Source of the DNA: Aminipila butyrica
GTDB lineage: Bacteria; Bacillota; Clostridia; Peptostreptococcales; Anaerovoracaceae
Length of the DNA stretch: 64,000 bases
Assembly (NCBI RefSeq): GCF_010669305.1
Contig: NZ_CP048649.1
Location: forward strand, 2,480,001 to 2,544,000
Reading direction: 5' to 3'
The notes under the pieces are model-generated. The model made no database searches. It was not told the origin of the DNA and saw only the letters and a program-made list of their open reading frames with translations. The position numbers and the translations under genes are program-made. How positions within the stretch are numbered: the first letter of the stretch is position 1; each line of letters opens with the position of its first letter. This document shows positions 44,653 through 53,539 of the stretch, in pieces.

Positions 44653-44806
44653 ACCTGCGCCTCCCGACATCACCTGACGTTCCTCGTGAAATATGTCATA
44701 AACTCACAGCACACAAACGTTTCCCTCGCCTGTGATTTTATTCATATTTTATCATACTTCCCATTTCTTTACTATCTGTAATTGCGGTGATAGAGACAAG
44801 CTTTTA

Positions 44807-44866
44807 GAAAAAAACAGAATGCTCCAGATTGGGACTGCTCCTCGCTGAACCACCCTGGAGCCTGTT
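44807..44866 (-). terminator. Terminator-like hairpin between mtbB and mtbC
   Basis: AACAG/CTGTT and GCTCCAG/CTGGAGC stack with a three-base bulge around a 27-nt loop, followed on the minus strand by seven T. It may lower expression of the activator and pyl genes relative to mttCB-mtbB. The 285-bp gap holds no gene that I can see. Confidence 0.7.
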
Positions 44867-44937
44867 TCTTTCTAGTTCTATATATTCTCCCTGGTAAGGT
44901 TTATGGTCAGGCTTCTAAACATCCTGCTCCTCGCAGT

Positions 44938-46344
44938 TTATTTTAAGCCGGCCCGTTCCTTAAACCGCTCCACGGAATTAATTTTGACACCGAGAAGTTC
45001 CTGAATCCGAAACTTGGCTTCCATCCCTGCATTGGCACCGGCACACGGTTCCACGTGGGCTAAACCCAGCCCCAGCTCTTCTCTCTTTTCCGACATGGTC
45101 ACCACGTCGCACAATTCTTCTAAAGATACCCCCAGCTTCTCTGCCACGTATGCCTTCGCTTCGTCGATTTTCATCTTCTCCGCTAGCTGTAGCCGCATAA
45201 CCAGATCTCCGGCAGTGCGGGTACCGCCCATACAAGCGGCCAGAGCGTGTGCAGCCTCGGCACCTAAAGGATCCCCTACGCCTATCTACAATCCGTCAAT
45301 CTTGCCGATCTCAATTAATGCCTTATCCGCTCTAGATACCACATCTGCCGGAAGATTCTCACACATAGGAATACCACATACACCCATGCCTGCGTTGGCG
45401 TGGACCGGAATATTGGCGACAGCAGTACAGGCCTTTACAAAGGTGCAAACCCGAGCAATATTCCAAGGAAAAGACTTGTTGCAGTTGGTGTTGACTACCA
45501 GTCCAAAGATGCTGGCCCCAGCCTCTTCCACCAGCTTCACCTGTTTGTGGGGATACAGTCCCGCCAGCCGTTGCCCATTATACTTTAGCTTGCCGTGCAT
45601 CCCCAGTACAAACTCACCGGCCATGCCAATTTCTACTGGCATGTGAGGAAATTTCTCCCGAATGACCTCTGTGGCCTTTAACGCTACTAAAAAATCAGCA
45701 TCGCCGGCAGCCCCCGAGGTGTCCAGCATAAATCCATCCGCACCCACGTCGTTCATCTGCTCCGCCACATAGACGATATCCCGAACCGCATGACCTACCG
45801 CCTCTTCCTGAGCCGCCATGGCTTCCTGAATCTTGCCCTCTGGCAGCAGCACCGCCCAGTTGTCCACCGGACCGTCCGGCTTGGTATAAAACCCCAGGTT
45901 TGGCATGGCCCCGTAAAACAGGGGCATGGTGCAGCGGCCTAAGGCCTGTTTTAATACGGTGGCCTCTCTTTTTGCCACCCCTTTTACAGTTTTATAATTG
46001 TAGTCACTGTAACCGATATCTACCGAATCCGCTCCCAATACGCGCTCGTGAATCATCGCGTTTGTATCCCTGGATGTAGGTACGCCGCACTTGGTGCTGA
46101 TTTTATCTGATCCGGAATCGTTGGAGGAAACCACCTCCATACCCGGATTTACTCCTACAATACTGCCCGGCATGGTGACAATCTCATAGAGATATTCCGC
46201 CTCTGCCTCGGTCAGGGCATCAATCTTGCCTCTGCGAACGGCATCCGCAATGCCCTCTTGGATGTCTGCCCGGATAGCTTCTTCCGTCATATGCACGATG
46301 GACCCATCGCCCATACGGGTAAAAAAGGTTTTCTCTTGGCCCAT
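44938..46344 (-). CDS. mtbB: Dimethylamine methyltransferase MtbB (pyrrolysine protein)
   Basis: A 468-residue protein if the in-frame TAG at 45286-45288 is read as pyrrolysine (residue 353). The sequence follows archaeal MtbB throughout: MGDGSIVHMTEEAI at the start, IPLFYGAMPN-like MPLFYGAMPNLGFY, GADGFMLDTSGAAGD, EIGMAGEFVLGMHG, and after the TAG IGVGDPLGAEAAHAL and RTAGDLVMRL. Archaeal MtbB has Pyl at position 356. It transfers a methyl from dimethylamine to the corrinoid protein. The ATG at 46344 sits eight bases after AAGGA; an ATG three codons upstream overlaps the mttB stop. Ends in TAA. Confidence 0.95.
45286..45288 (-). other. In-frame TAG read as pyrrolysine in mtbB
   Basis: The frame is open and family-like on both sides of this codon: IGKIDGL before it and IGVGDPLG after it, exactly as around Pyl in archaeal MtbB. 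Confidence 0.93.
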
Positions 46345-46349
46345 ATGTA

Positions 46350-47840
46350 TCATCCTTTCTGCTTTCTAGCCTTAAACTGCGCTAATTCTTCTGCTTCTTC
46401 CTCTCCTTCCAAGACGATGTCATGAATCCTCTTCTTCACATCCTCTGGCAGGGGTGTTACCTGGTAATTTTCTAAGATTTGGCGAGCTTGTTCGTTGGCG
46501 GCCTGATCCATGGTTTTTGAACCGTTTGCCTCCCAATTCTCTCGCATACGGCGGTTAATCAAGTTGGTGGTAGACAATTCTTGCCTCATATACTGTCTGG
46601 TGTGCTTCTGAGCCAGATAATTTCCGGCAGGTCCTACTGCCTTGATTACCTCTAAGGCCAAGGTGTCCTTGTTTACTGGGATACCTTGAAGAATTCGTCT
46701 GGTCATCTTTACAATTTCCTGATCGATGAGCAGCTGCTCATAACTCATGGTCATACCCATTTCCAACATGCCCATACCGTAAATTACATTGCTTCCAGTG
46801 ACAGCCGGCAACAGGTTTGTGAGAGTCTTCTCATGTCCCAGCTGTTCATCCAAACATTTACTGTCCCCCTATGTGCCGCCTACATTGGTAGGTATGCCAT
46901 AGTAATGACCAAGCTGGCCTACAGCGGCTCCGCATAAAGCATGCTCGGGAGCGCCTACCGGCGATTGGGCTGTCTTCATGTCCATGATGGTGGTAGAGGT
47001 CCCATAGAGAATTGGATTTCCTCGGTTAATGATTTGAGCCAAGACAATCCCTCCTAGAATCTCTGCATTGGTGCAGACCAGCGTACCCGCCAGGGTAGCC
47101 GGCGTGGTTCCGCCGCACAGGCCCATGGATAAAATATCAATCGGCAAACCATACTCGGCAGACAGCTTGATGATGCTGGTCTCGTTTTCATTAATCTCCA
47201 GCGGGCTGTTGGGACAGGCCCCCATGGTGATGATCGGACGCTCTCTCAGCTTGTCATATCCCCCTTGTATGGCCGCCGCCATGTCTATAAAGCGTTTCGT
47301 ATTTTTGATCCCTTCCAGGTCGTGAGCGAAGTTTTTAGTCAGATTGTTCAGCACGGCCTCCGCTTCGTGAAGGGAACGGACTTTCTGGTTCACATCTCCG
47401 GCTGTGACAGCGATAGAAAATACGTCACAGGCTTCCATGGCATCGCAAAACCTGGCTACATCACACAAATCCTGTTTGGTCGTTTCCCGGAGTTCATGGG
47501 TGTAAGGGTCCAAGATAAATACTCCTGTACCAAAATTCTTATACGCCACTCGTTTTCCGCCGACCAGGGTATCATGCTTAGGGTCACGTCCGCAGAGCGT
47601 GAATTCTGCGGGACAAGCTTCAATGGCGTCGATAATCAGGTTCCTAGGAAATTTTACCCGGTCACTTTCGTAATTAACTTCACAGCCGGCACCGGCATAA
47701 ATGTCTAAAGCTTCTTTCCCGTGAATTTGCAGACCGTACTCTTCCATGAGCTCCAGCGTAGCCTCATGAATGGCATCTAAATCTTCATTCCTAAGAACGC
47801 AATACCCGTATATATCTGTTTCATGGGTAAATTTAGCCAT
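46350..47840 (-). CDS. mttB: Trimethylamine methyltransferase MttB (pyrrolysine protein)
   Basis: A 496-residue protein if the TAG at 46869-46871 is read as pyrrolysine (residue 324). The N-terminal part (LDAIHEATLELMEEYGLQIHG, over two helices) and ITMGACPNSPLEI are typical of MttB; GIPTNVGGT precedes the TAG and GDSKCLDEQLGHEK follows it, a context shared with Pyl-type MttB and absent from non-Pyl MtgB-type relatives. It demethylates trimethylamine to dimethylamine with MttC as acceptor. The ATG at 47840 lies one base after the mttC stop. mtbB begins six bases downstream. Confidence 0.95.
46869..46871 (-). other. In-frame TAG read as pyrrolysine in mttB
   Basis: The codon interrupts a single uninterrupted MttB homology. 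Both halves are in the same frame and neither half has a start or stop signal of its own at this point. Confidence 0.93.
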
Positions 47841-47841
47841 C

Positions 47842-48489
47842 TTATAATTCCTCAATCCATTTTAGAAGGTAATTTACCGTATCGGAAGCATCCTCGCAAT
47901 AAGCATCTGCACCAATTTTCTCTGCCCAGCGGTTGGTCACCGGAGCACCGCCCACCAAAGTCTTCACCTTGTCCCGGATGCCAGCTTCTTTCAGTGCTTC
48001 TTCGATGTCTTTCTGCACGGTCATGGTGGTAGTCAGCAAGGCACTGCTGCCTACAAACTGCGCGTTGTGCTCAATTGCTGCCTCTGCAAATTTTTCTGCG
48101 GGCACCTCTCTGCCCAGGTCGTACACTTCAATACCGTTGGTCTTCACCAAAGAGGCCACGATGCCCTTGCCAATATCGTGCACGTCTCCTTCTACGGTGC
48201 CAATAACAAATACGCCTTTGGACTTCATGGACGACATATCCATCTTTCCTTCGATTTCTGTACTCACAATCTTCATAACTTCCGTAGCAAAAATCAGCTC
48301 AGGCAAAAATACTTCTCCCATGCCGAAAAGATCGCCCAATTCTTTCATCCCGGCACTGTAGCCTTGAGTTAACAGCTCTACCAGGTCCAACCCTTCTGCT
48401 TCAGCGTCGGCGAGAGCCTCCAAAGCCAAGTCCTCATCTGCTTCGATGATGGACTGCTTTGCTGCTTCCATGATTGCTTCTTTACTCAT
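47842..48489 (-). CDS. mttC: Trimethylamine corrinoid protein MttC
   Basis: A 215-residue cobalamin-binding protein and first gene of the methylamine operon. The helical cap is followed by the B12 domain with EGDVHDIGKGIVASLV (cobalt-ligand histidine), FVGSSALLTTTMTVQ and LVGGAPVTNRWAEKIGADAY. It accepts the methyl group from trimethylamine through MttB. The ATG at 48489 follows GGGAGGAAATAGG; 15 upstream in-frame codons are not used. It is a paralogue of mtbC in the same cluster. Confidence 0.93.
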   Translation of the reverse strand: MSKEAIMEAAKQSIIEADEDLALEALADAEAEGLDLVELLTQGYSAGMKELGDLFGMGEVFLPELIFATEVMKIVSTEIEGKMDMSSMKSKGVFVIGTVEGDVHDIGKGIVASLVKTNGIEVYDLGREVPAEKFAEAAIEHNAQFVGSSALLTTTMTVQKDIEEALKEAGIRDKVKTLVGGAPVTNRWAEKIGADAYCEDASDTVNYLLKWIEEL

Positions 48490-48582
48490 TCCTATTTCCT
48501 CCCAATCAACATTAAAAGCCCTTGTAACAAACATATTGATGGTTTCATTTTACTGGTTTCAGCCCATTCAGGTATATAAAGT

Positions 48583-48599
48583 ATTTTAGTAATTTTAGT
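48583..48599. promoter_or_regulatory. Tandem ATTTTAGT repeats between mttC and the PocR-AraC gene
   Basis: ATTTTAGT occurs at 48583-48590 and 48592-48599. It lies in the divergent 240-bp control region and could be an operator, but repeats this AT-rich may be chance. Confidence 0.3.
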
Positions 48600-48629
48600 G
48601 ATATTTTTATGTGGATTATTCGATAGGAT

Positions 48630-48658
48630 TTGTCTTTTTACCGCCCCTGTGATACAAT
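48630..48658 (+). promoter_or_regulatory. Promoter of the PocR-AraC regulator
   Basis: TTGTCT (48630-48635) and TACAAT (48653-48658) are 17 bp apart, with a 65-bp leader ending in TTGGAGG. No clear sigma-A promoter faces mttC, which fits activator-dependent expression. Confidence 0.65.
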
Positions 48659-48729
48659 TCATGTAGAAATTTTTATAAAATTTAGAATTATCTTTGTATA
48701 GTAACCAATGATTTGATTGGAGGACAGGC

Positions 48730-50043
48730 ATGAAAAATGTTCTTATTCCCATGATGGATAAACCCAAGGGCAACTCCCTGTCCGACTATCTCATCCATTC
48801 TCTGGAAGCCTTTGCCACAATTGCCGAAATTCCTGTCACCTACTTTGATAATCGGCACCAAATCTGCCGAGAATTCAGGCGGGACCACAAAATCTGCAAC
48901 TTTTTTGAAGTTTACCAGCGGTGCTCCGGCCCTTGCAGACGCAACCTGGCCTCCTCGGGCCAATTTGCCTCTCGGCTGGGAGAACCCTATATCTTTCTAT
49001 GCAAAGCTGGTTTAACCCATATTGCCACTTCTCTGATTGTGGAGAAGAAATCAGTAGGCTACTTCATTGCTGGCCCCTTGGTTATGGGTGAACTGAGAAA
49101 CAGCACCTCCGGCAAGTTTTCCGCTCTGAATAGTCTGGAGCAAAAAGACCTCTCTCAGGCAGAAGCTTTTGCCCGCCAAATGAAGGTTTATCACCCCAAT
49201 GAAATCTCTCAGCTGGCTTTACTCTTTTACAACTCTATTATTACCTCCGCTTCTGCTGCCATGGACTACGACGACCTGCGAAACCAATATAGCCAACAAA
49301 ACCGGATAGGCAGTGACATTCAGCAATACAAGAAAGACCTGCGCCCGATGGAATATCCTTATGAACTGGAAAACCTCTTGCTTGACAGCATTACCCAAGG
49401 GCAGATGGACGAAGCCAGAAACCACCTGGACCAGCTGATGAAGACATTTTCCGTCCTGGAGGCTGGAGATCTGGAAGGAATTAAAGCCAAGACTCTGTGG
49501 CTCTTTGCAATTATCCTGCGCATCGCTGGAGAAAATGAGAAGAACCTCAGCGACATATTAGATGCAGACCTAGACGTCATTCACCGGCTCAGCGAAGCCA
49601 CCTCCTGCAATCAGCTAATAGACGCGGCCCAGGATATCACCCAGGTAATCACGAAGAACATGCTGACCTCTATTTATAATGGCCATTCCCAAATCGTCGC
49701 GAAAGCACTACAGTTTATTAACCGACATTACCGGGATAAGATTACCCTGCGTGACATGGAGGAGACCCTTCACGTAAATCCATCCTACTTCTCTACCCTC
49801 TTCCGCCATGAGATGGGCGTCACTTTTACCGATTATTTGAACGCTTTAAAAATTCAATGGGCCTGCCAGCTGCTATCCACCACCAATCTGAGCATCATTG
49901 ACGTGTCCTTGTCTTCTGGCTTTGACGATCAGAGTTACTTCACTAAAGTCTTCAAGAAGGCCAAAGGGGTCACGCCTAAGCAGTACCGCGGCACTCATTC
50001 TTCTGGGGATACGGATTCTTCTTGGCGAACTTTCCTGAATTGA
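48730..50043 (+). CDS. PocR-domain AraC family regulator
   Basis: A 437-residue transcription factor. The N-terminal PocR sensory domain (about 15-180) shows CNFFEVYQRCSGPCRRNL, with clustered cysteines, and CKAGLTHIATSLIVEKKSVG. A helical linker follows, and the last 100 residues are the AraC double helix-turn-helix (ITLRDMEETLHVNPSYFSTL, then DVSLSSGFDDQSYFTKVFKK). PocR domains occur in activators of corrinoid-dependent and microcompartment pathways, as in propanediol use. It diverges from mttC, so it probably senses a methylamine or corrinoid signal and switches on the operon. Confidence 0.9.
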   Translation: MKNVLIPMMDKPKGNSLSDYLIHSLEAFATIAEIPVTYFDNRHQICREFRRDHKICNFFEVYQRCSGPCRRNLASSGQFASRLGEPYIFLCKAGLTHIATSLIVEKKSVGYFIAGPLVMGELRNSTSGKFSALNSLEQKDLSQAEAFARQMKVYHPNEISQLALLFYNSIITSASAAMDYDDLRNQYSQQNRIGSDIQQYKKDLRPMEYPYELENLLLDSITQGQMDEARNHLDQLMKTFSVLEAGDLEGIKAKTLWLFAIILRIAGENEKNLSDILDADLDVIHRLSEATSCNQLIDAAQDITQVITKNMLTSIYNGHSQIVAKALQFINRHYRDKITLRDMEETLHVNPSYFSTLFRHEMGVTFTDYLNALKIQWACQLLSTTNLSIIDVSLSSGFDDQSYFTKVFKKAKGVTPKQYRGTHSSGDTDSSWRTFLN

Positions 50044-50123
50044 CAGGAAAAGGAGAATGCGTTATATTTAATTAAGTAGAATACATGGAAAGCATGTACG
50101 AGAAAGGATTTATAAGAATTTAT

Positions 50124-50384
50124 ATGGAAAAGTTAAGAAATCTTCTAGTCGTCCTGGGCATCATGGTAGGCCTTCTGCCATCATTTCTCTACTACACCCA
50201 GAACACCTATTATGGAATGTCCTTCAGCCTGATTACCACCTTTGCCACGGTCGGCTTCTTTATTGCTGCCTGTATCACACAGATACGCATTAATCGCCAG
50301 GTAGGCCGCAGCATCATGTTTCCTTGTATCTTTATTGGAGGTTTTGTGGTTCTGGTCGTGTACGTCATTTATCGGTTTATTTAA
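50124..50384 (+). CDS. Small membrane protein, function unknown
   Basis: An 86-residue protein with three likely membrane segments: LLVVLGIMVGLLPSFLYY, SLITTFATVGFFIAACI and IMFPCIFIGGFVVLVVYVIY. I choose the ATG at 50124, just before the first segment; ATGs at 50085 and 50094 are possible, and no start has a strong ribosome binding site (AAAGGA lies 14 bases upstream). I recognise no family. It follows the PocR-AraC gene in the same direction and ends at a terminator. Confidence 0.5.
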   Translation: MEKLRNLLVVLGIMVGLLPSFLYYTQNTYYGMSFSLITTFATVGFFIAACITQIRINRQVGRSIMFPCIFIGGFVVLVVYVIYRFI

Positions 50385-50404
50385 AAGAGTTATCTGAAAA
50401 ACTC

Positions 50405-50445
50405 AAAAAGAGTACCGTTTCCCCTAGAGGAATCGGTACTCTTTT
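50405..50445. terminator. Bidirectional terminator
   Basis: AAAAGAGTACCG and CGGTACTCTTTT form a 12-bp stem with a further TTCC/GGAA inside, between the convergent membrane and BMC genes. Confidence 0.85.
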
Positions 50446-50511
50446 CAGTTTAAGGATACAGCAAATGGACAAGGCTGGTCCGCCTGCTCATCCCGCTGTA
50501 ATAACTTGTGT

Positions 50512-50796
50512 TTATTTTGCCTTTACAGCAGGAAGGATAGTCTCTACCTCTGCATGTGGTCTAGGGATTACGTGTACAGAAACCAGTTCGCCAACTCTCT
50601 GGGCTGCTGCTGCCCCTGCATCGGTAGCTGCCTTTACAGCACCTACATCTCCTCTGACCATGACGGTAACTAATCCACCGCCAACAAATTCTTTACCAAT
50701 TAACGTTACGTTTGCTGCCTTCACCATGGCATCTGCCGCTTCGATGGAGCCTACTAGTCCCTTTGTTTCAATCATTCCTAATGCATCATACTTCAT
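50512..50796 (-). CDS. Single-domain microcompartment shell protein (BMC-H, EutM/PduA-like)
   Basis: A 94-residue shell protein with one BMC domain. ALGMIETKGLVGSIEAADAM at the start, then VMVRGDVGAVKAATDAGAAA and VHVIPRPHAEVE, match EutM, PduA and CcmK hexamer subunits. Such hexamers tile the shells of bacterial organelles; their pores pass small substrates. The ATG at 50796 follows GGAGGG. It is isolated here: no other shell or core-enzyme gene is in the window. It lies beside the methylamine cluster and its PocR-type regulator. Confidence 0.93.
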   Translation of the reverse strand: MKYDALGMIETKGLVGSIEAADAMVKAANVTLIGKEFVGGGLVTVMVRGDVGAVKAATDAGAAAAQRVGELVSVHVIPRPHAEVETILPAVKAK

Positions 50797-50943
50797 CTTA
50801 AAACCCTCCTGCACCTAAATTCACCTTTATATTTTTATTTTAATAGATTTTTTAATTTTATTCAAGAACTTCTTTTCGCTCTTGTCTATCCTTTATTCCC
50901 CAATCAACCACAGGATCTGGGCCTGCCAACTCAAGTCTCCTTG

Positions 50944-50972
50944 TTTTTAAATTTTCTAAAATAGGTTATAAT
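50944..50972 (+). promoter_or_regulatory. Promoter of the DUF4180 gene
   Basis: TTTTTA (50944-50949) and TATAAT (50967-50972) are 17 bp apart, with AAAGGAG before the ATG. Confidence 0.55.
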
Positions 50973-51009
50973 GAATACAACATGAAAAAATATACAAAGG
51001 AGAAGCCAT

Positions 51010-51375
51010 ATGAACCTAGAGAACATAAAGGAAAATGGTGCAAATATCGCCGTTATCTTTAGCCAGATACCTCTAATCACAGATACTCAGTCCGCCCTGG
51101 ACTTGATTATGACGGTGAAATACGACACAGGAGCCCAGCGAATTGCCATCAACAAGGAGGCCATCGCCGAAGAATTTTTCATTCTGAGCAGCGGACTGGC
51201 AGGAGATATCCTCCAAAAATTCATCAACTATCAGATTAAGTTTGCCATTTACGGCGATTACAGTAAATACACCAGCAAACCGTTAAAAGACTTTATATAC
51301 GAATCCAACTGCGGCAAGGATGTCTTCTTTCTTGCATCAAAGGCAGAAGCCGTTCATCAGCTGGCAAACGTTTAA
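51010..51375 (+). CDS. DUF4180 domain protein
   Basis: A 121-residue cytoplasmic protein that matches the DUF4180 family in length and pattern (DLIMTVKYDTGAQRIAINKE, FFILSSGLAGDILQKFINY, KFAIYGDYSKYTSKPLKDFI). No function is known. It has its own promoter and converges on the chemoreceptor gene, leaving only ten bases between the two stop codons. Confidence 0.8.
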   Translation: MNLENIKENGANIAVIFSQIPLITDTQSALDLIMTVKYDTGAQRIAINKEAIAEEFFILSSGLAGDILQKFINYQIKFAIYGDYSKYTSKPLKDFIYESNCGKDVFFLASKAEAVHQLANV

Positions 51376-51385
51376 TGACCACCGT

Positions 51386-53053
51386 TTAAGCCAATCGGAA
51401 TTGGCGAACCTCTTTTTGCAGCATATGAGCCTGAGCAGCCAATTCCTCACTGGAAGCCGAGCTTTCTTCTGCTGTTGCTGCGTTATTTTGAACCACTGCT
51501 GAAACCTGAGCCAGCCCTTGATTTACCTGTTCAATAGCTCCGGCCTGTTCTACTGTAGATTCCTCTACCTGCTGAATGGACTGCTGAACTAGCTTGGCCT
51601 TCTCTTCCACATTCATCAAAAGCCCCAAGGTCTCTGAAGCCAAACGTTCCCCTTCGGCTACAGTAGCGACGGACTGCTGAATCAAAGCAGCCGTCTGTTT
51701 AGCGGCTTCGGCAGATTTGCCTGCCAGACTTCTCACTTCGTCTGCTACTACAGCAAAACCTTTCCCTGCATTTCCTGCCCGGGCAGCTTCTACCGCCGCA
51801 TTCAGGGCCAAAATGTTAGTCTGGAAGGCAATATCCTCTACCAGCTTCGTAATCTTGGATATTTCTTGTGAAGACTCCCCAATTTCTGTCATGGCGGTGT
51901 TCAGATCTTCCATGTGTCGATTGCTGTCGACCACGCCTGAGCTTGCCTGCTCAATGTACGACGTAGCCTTGCGCACGTTGTCTGTATTAGCCTCTGCCTG
52001 CTGTGTAATGCTTGCAACAGCAGCAGTCAGCTCTTCTACGGTAGCAGCCTGTTCTGTAGCCCCTGATGCCAGAGCCTGAGAGGCATTGGATACCTGTCCA
52101 GATCCGGCGTCCACCTCGTCGGCAGCAGAATAGATAGCCTTTAGTGTACGGCTTAAATCCTGCTCTACCCGCTGGAGTGCCAACCCTAAAGCATCTTCTT
52201 GCGACCGCAACGGCACCTCCTGGGTAAAATCGCCTCGGCTAATCAGTTCGGCAACCTGAACCTGCTTGCGTATGCCAGCCAGCATATTGTTGAAGGAATC
52301 AGCCAAACGTCCAGTCTCGTCTTTGGAATCCACTTGCAGGTCAACATCAACCCGCCCCAAAGAAATATTGTCGGCTGCGGCTACTACTTGCTCAATCGGC
52401 TTGCTGATAACATTAGATATCCGCCGACCCAATAAGATGGCGGCTACAACGCCCAACACAATAACCACCAGCGAGGTGAGAATCATAGCTAAAGATAAGG
52501 TATTATTTCCTTCTGCCACCTTTTTAGCACTAGCCATTCCGTCCTCAACCAAGGAATTAATGTTTTGTACCAATACCTCGGTATCGTCAGCCGCTGCGTT
52601 GAGGGCCACCATCGCTTCATCCATCTTTCCTTGTTGTGTCAGAGAAAGGACTTCTTCCACCGATGGAAAATAGTCCTCTGTAAAGATTTTCTCTATGGTC
52701 GCAATTTTTTTCTTAGCACTCGTGTTGGACACCGTCAGGTTATAGGCTGACAGATACTTTAAAAAATCTTCTTTGTCCTGTCGGCATAACTCCGCATACT
52801 GATTTAGCTTCTGCGGATCCTCTGCGTAGAGCATGGCACTGCGCACATCAATGCGGATTTGAAAGAAGACTTCCACTCCCTTGGTTAAATCTTCAAGAGG
52901 TGCGGTCTGCTCCTTGTACAATTTGGTGTCGGCCTTCGTAATCTGGCTCATGCCAAAGATACCCACAAGCCCAACCACCAGCATCAAAGCAGATAGAACT
53001 AAAAATCCGGTCAGTAATTTTTTTGAGATGGAAAAGTCTTTAAAATTCTTCAT
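51386..53053 (-). CDS. Methyl-accepting chemotaxis protein, copy 1
   Basis: A 555-residue chemoreceptor. The first membrane segment is at about 13-33 (LLTGFLVLSALMLVVGLVGIF), then a four-helix-bundle sensor (about 35-185), a second membrane segment (ILTSLVVIVLGVVAAILLG, about 190-210), a HAMP domain and the signalling hairpin. The hairpin tip is FQTNILALNAAVEAARAG with NAGKGFAVVADEV. It relays ligand signals to CheA. No che genes are nearby. It is close in sequence to the next gene, mostly in the signalling half. Ends in TAA. Confidence 0.93.
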   Translation of the reverse strand: MKNFKDFSISKKLLTGFLVLSALMLVVGLVGIFGMSQITKADTKLYKEQTAPLEDLTKGVEVFFQIRIDVRSAMLYAEDPQKLNQYAELCRQDKEDFLKYLSAYNLTVSNTSAKKKIATIEKIFTEDYFPSVEEVLSLTQQGKMDEAMVALNAAADDTEVLVQNINSLVEDGMASAKKVAEGNNTLSLAMILTSLVVIVLGVVAAILLGRRISNVISKPIEQVVAAADNISLGRVDVDLQVDSKDETGRLADSFNNMLAGIRKQVQVAELISRGDFTQEVPLRSQEDALGLALQRVEQDLSRTLKAIYSAADEVDAGSGQVSNASQALASGATEQAATVEELTAAVASITQQAEANTDNVRKATSYIEQASSGVVDSNRHMEDLNTAMTEIGESSQEISKITKLVEDIAFQTNILALNAAVEAARAGNAGKGFAVVADEVRSLAGKSAEAAKQTAALIQQSVATVAEGERLASETLGLLMNVEEKAKLVQQSIQQVEESTVEQAGAIEQVNQGLAQVSAVVQNNAATAEESSASSEELAAQAHMLQKEVRQFRLA

Positions 53054-53252
53054 GATAAAAGCCTCCTTCTTTCACCAGGACGTATATAAGTAATAGCGGA
53101 TGAACTGCCTCCTATACGCACCTTTATTTTTGCATAAACTTTCACCTAAAAATTTTTATACATTTTAACGATTCAGATTTTGCCTTGATTGCAGTAAAAT
53201 CAATAGGTTTCTAATATTACACAATTATACAAAATATTACAATTACTCTCTA

Positions 53253-53281
53253 ATTATACGCTCGTAACAATATCTTGTCAA
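53253..53281 (-). promoter_or_regulatory. Consensus promoter of chemoreceptor copy 1
   Basis: TTGACA (53276-53281) and TATAAT (53253-53258) are 17 bp apart, a perfect sigma-A match. It leaves a leader of nearly 200 nt. The 486-bp gap between the two receptors holds this promoter, the leader and a terminator; I see no gene. Confidence 0.85.
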
Positions 53282-53385
53282 TATCCACATTTCTGTGGGT
53301 TTTTGAGACTTTTATTCCTGTAAATATTTCTAACATTTCCCAATTAATGTTCATCAAATTTCTTCAAAATTGTTCGTTTAAACAT

Positions 53386-53442
53386 AAAAATACACCGCCT
53401 TAAAAGAAATTCTTTCTTCCTTCTTGTTGACGGTGTATTTTT
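53386..53442 (-). terminator. Terminator of chemoreceptor copy 2
   Basis: AAAAATACACCG and CGGTGTATTTTT form a 12-bp stem around a 33-nt loop, with A and T tracts on both sides. Confidence 0.7.
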
Positions 53443-53539
53443 GGTTATTTATACAGTTATATACACTTTTCTTGTTTTACGGTTTCAATCCTTCTCCGAT
53501 ACCCACAAAGTACTTGTTCCACTAGGCCTTTATTCCCCG

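Noticed and set aside
44807..44866. The hairpin between mtbB and mtbC as a Pyl tRNA
   Set aside because: It has no CTA anticodon loop, no T arm and no CCA end; it ends in a T run like a terminator.
44938..47840. mttB and mtbB as pseudogenes or as four separate genes
   Set aside because: Each has a single TAG, with no other damage, at the conserved Pyl position, and pylB and pylC lie in the same operon. The downstream halves have no start signals of their own.
48490..48729. Cobalamin riboswitch in front of the methylamine operon
   Set aside because: I searched the region for the conserved B12 box and found no match; the same holds for the mtbB-mtbC gap.
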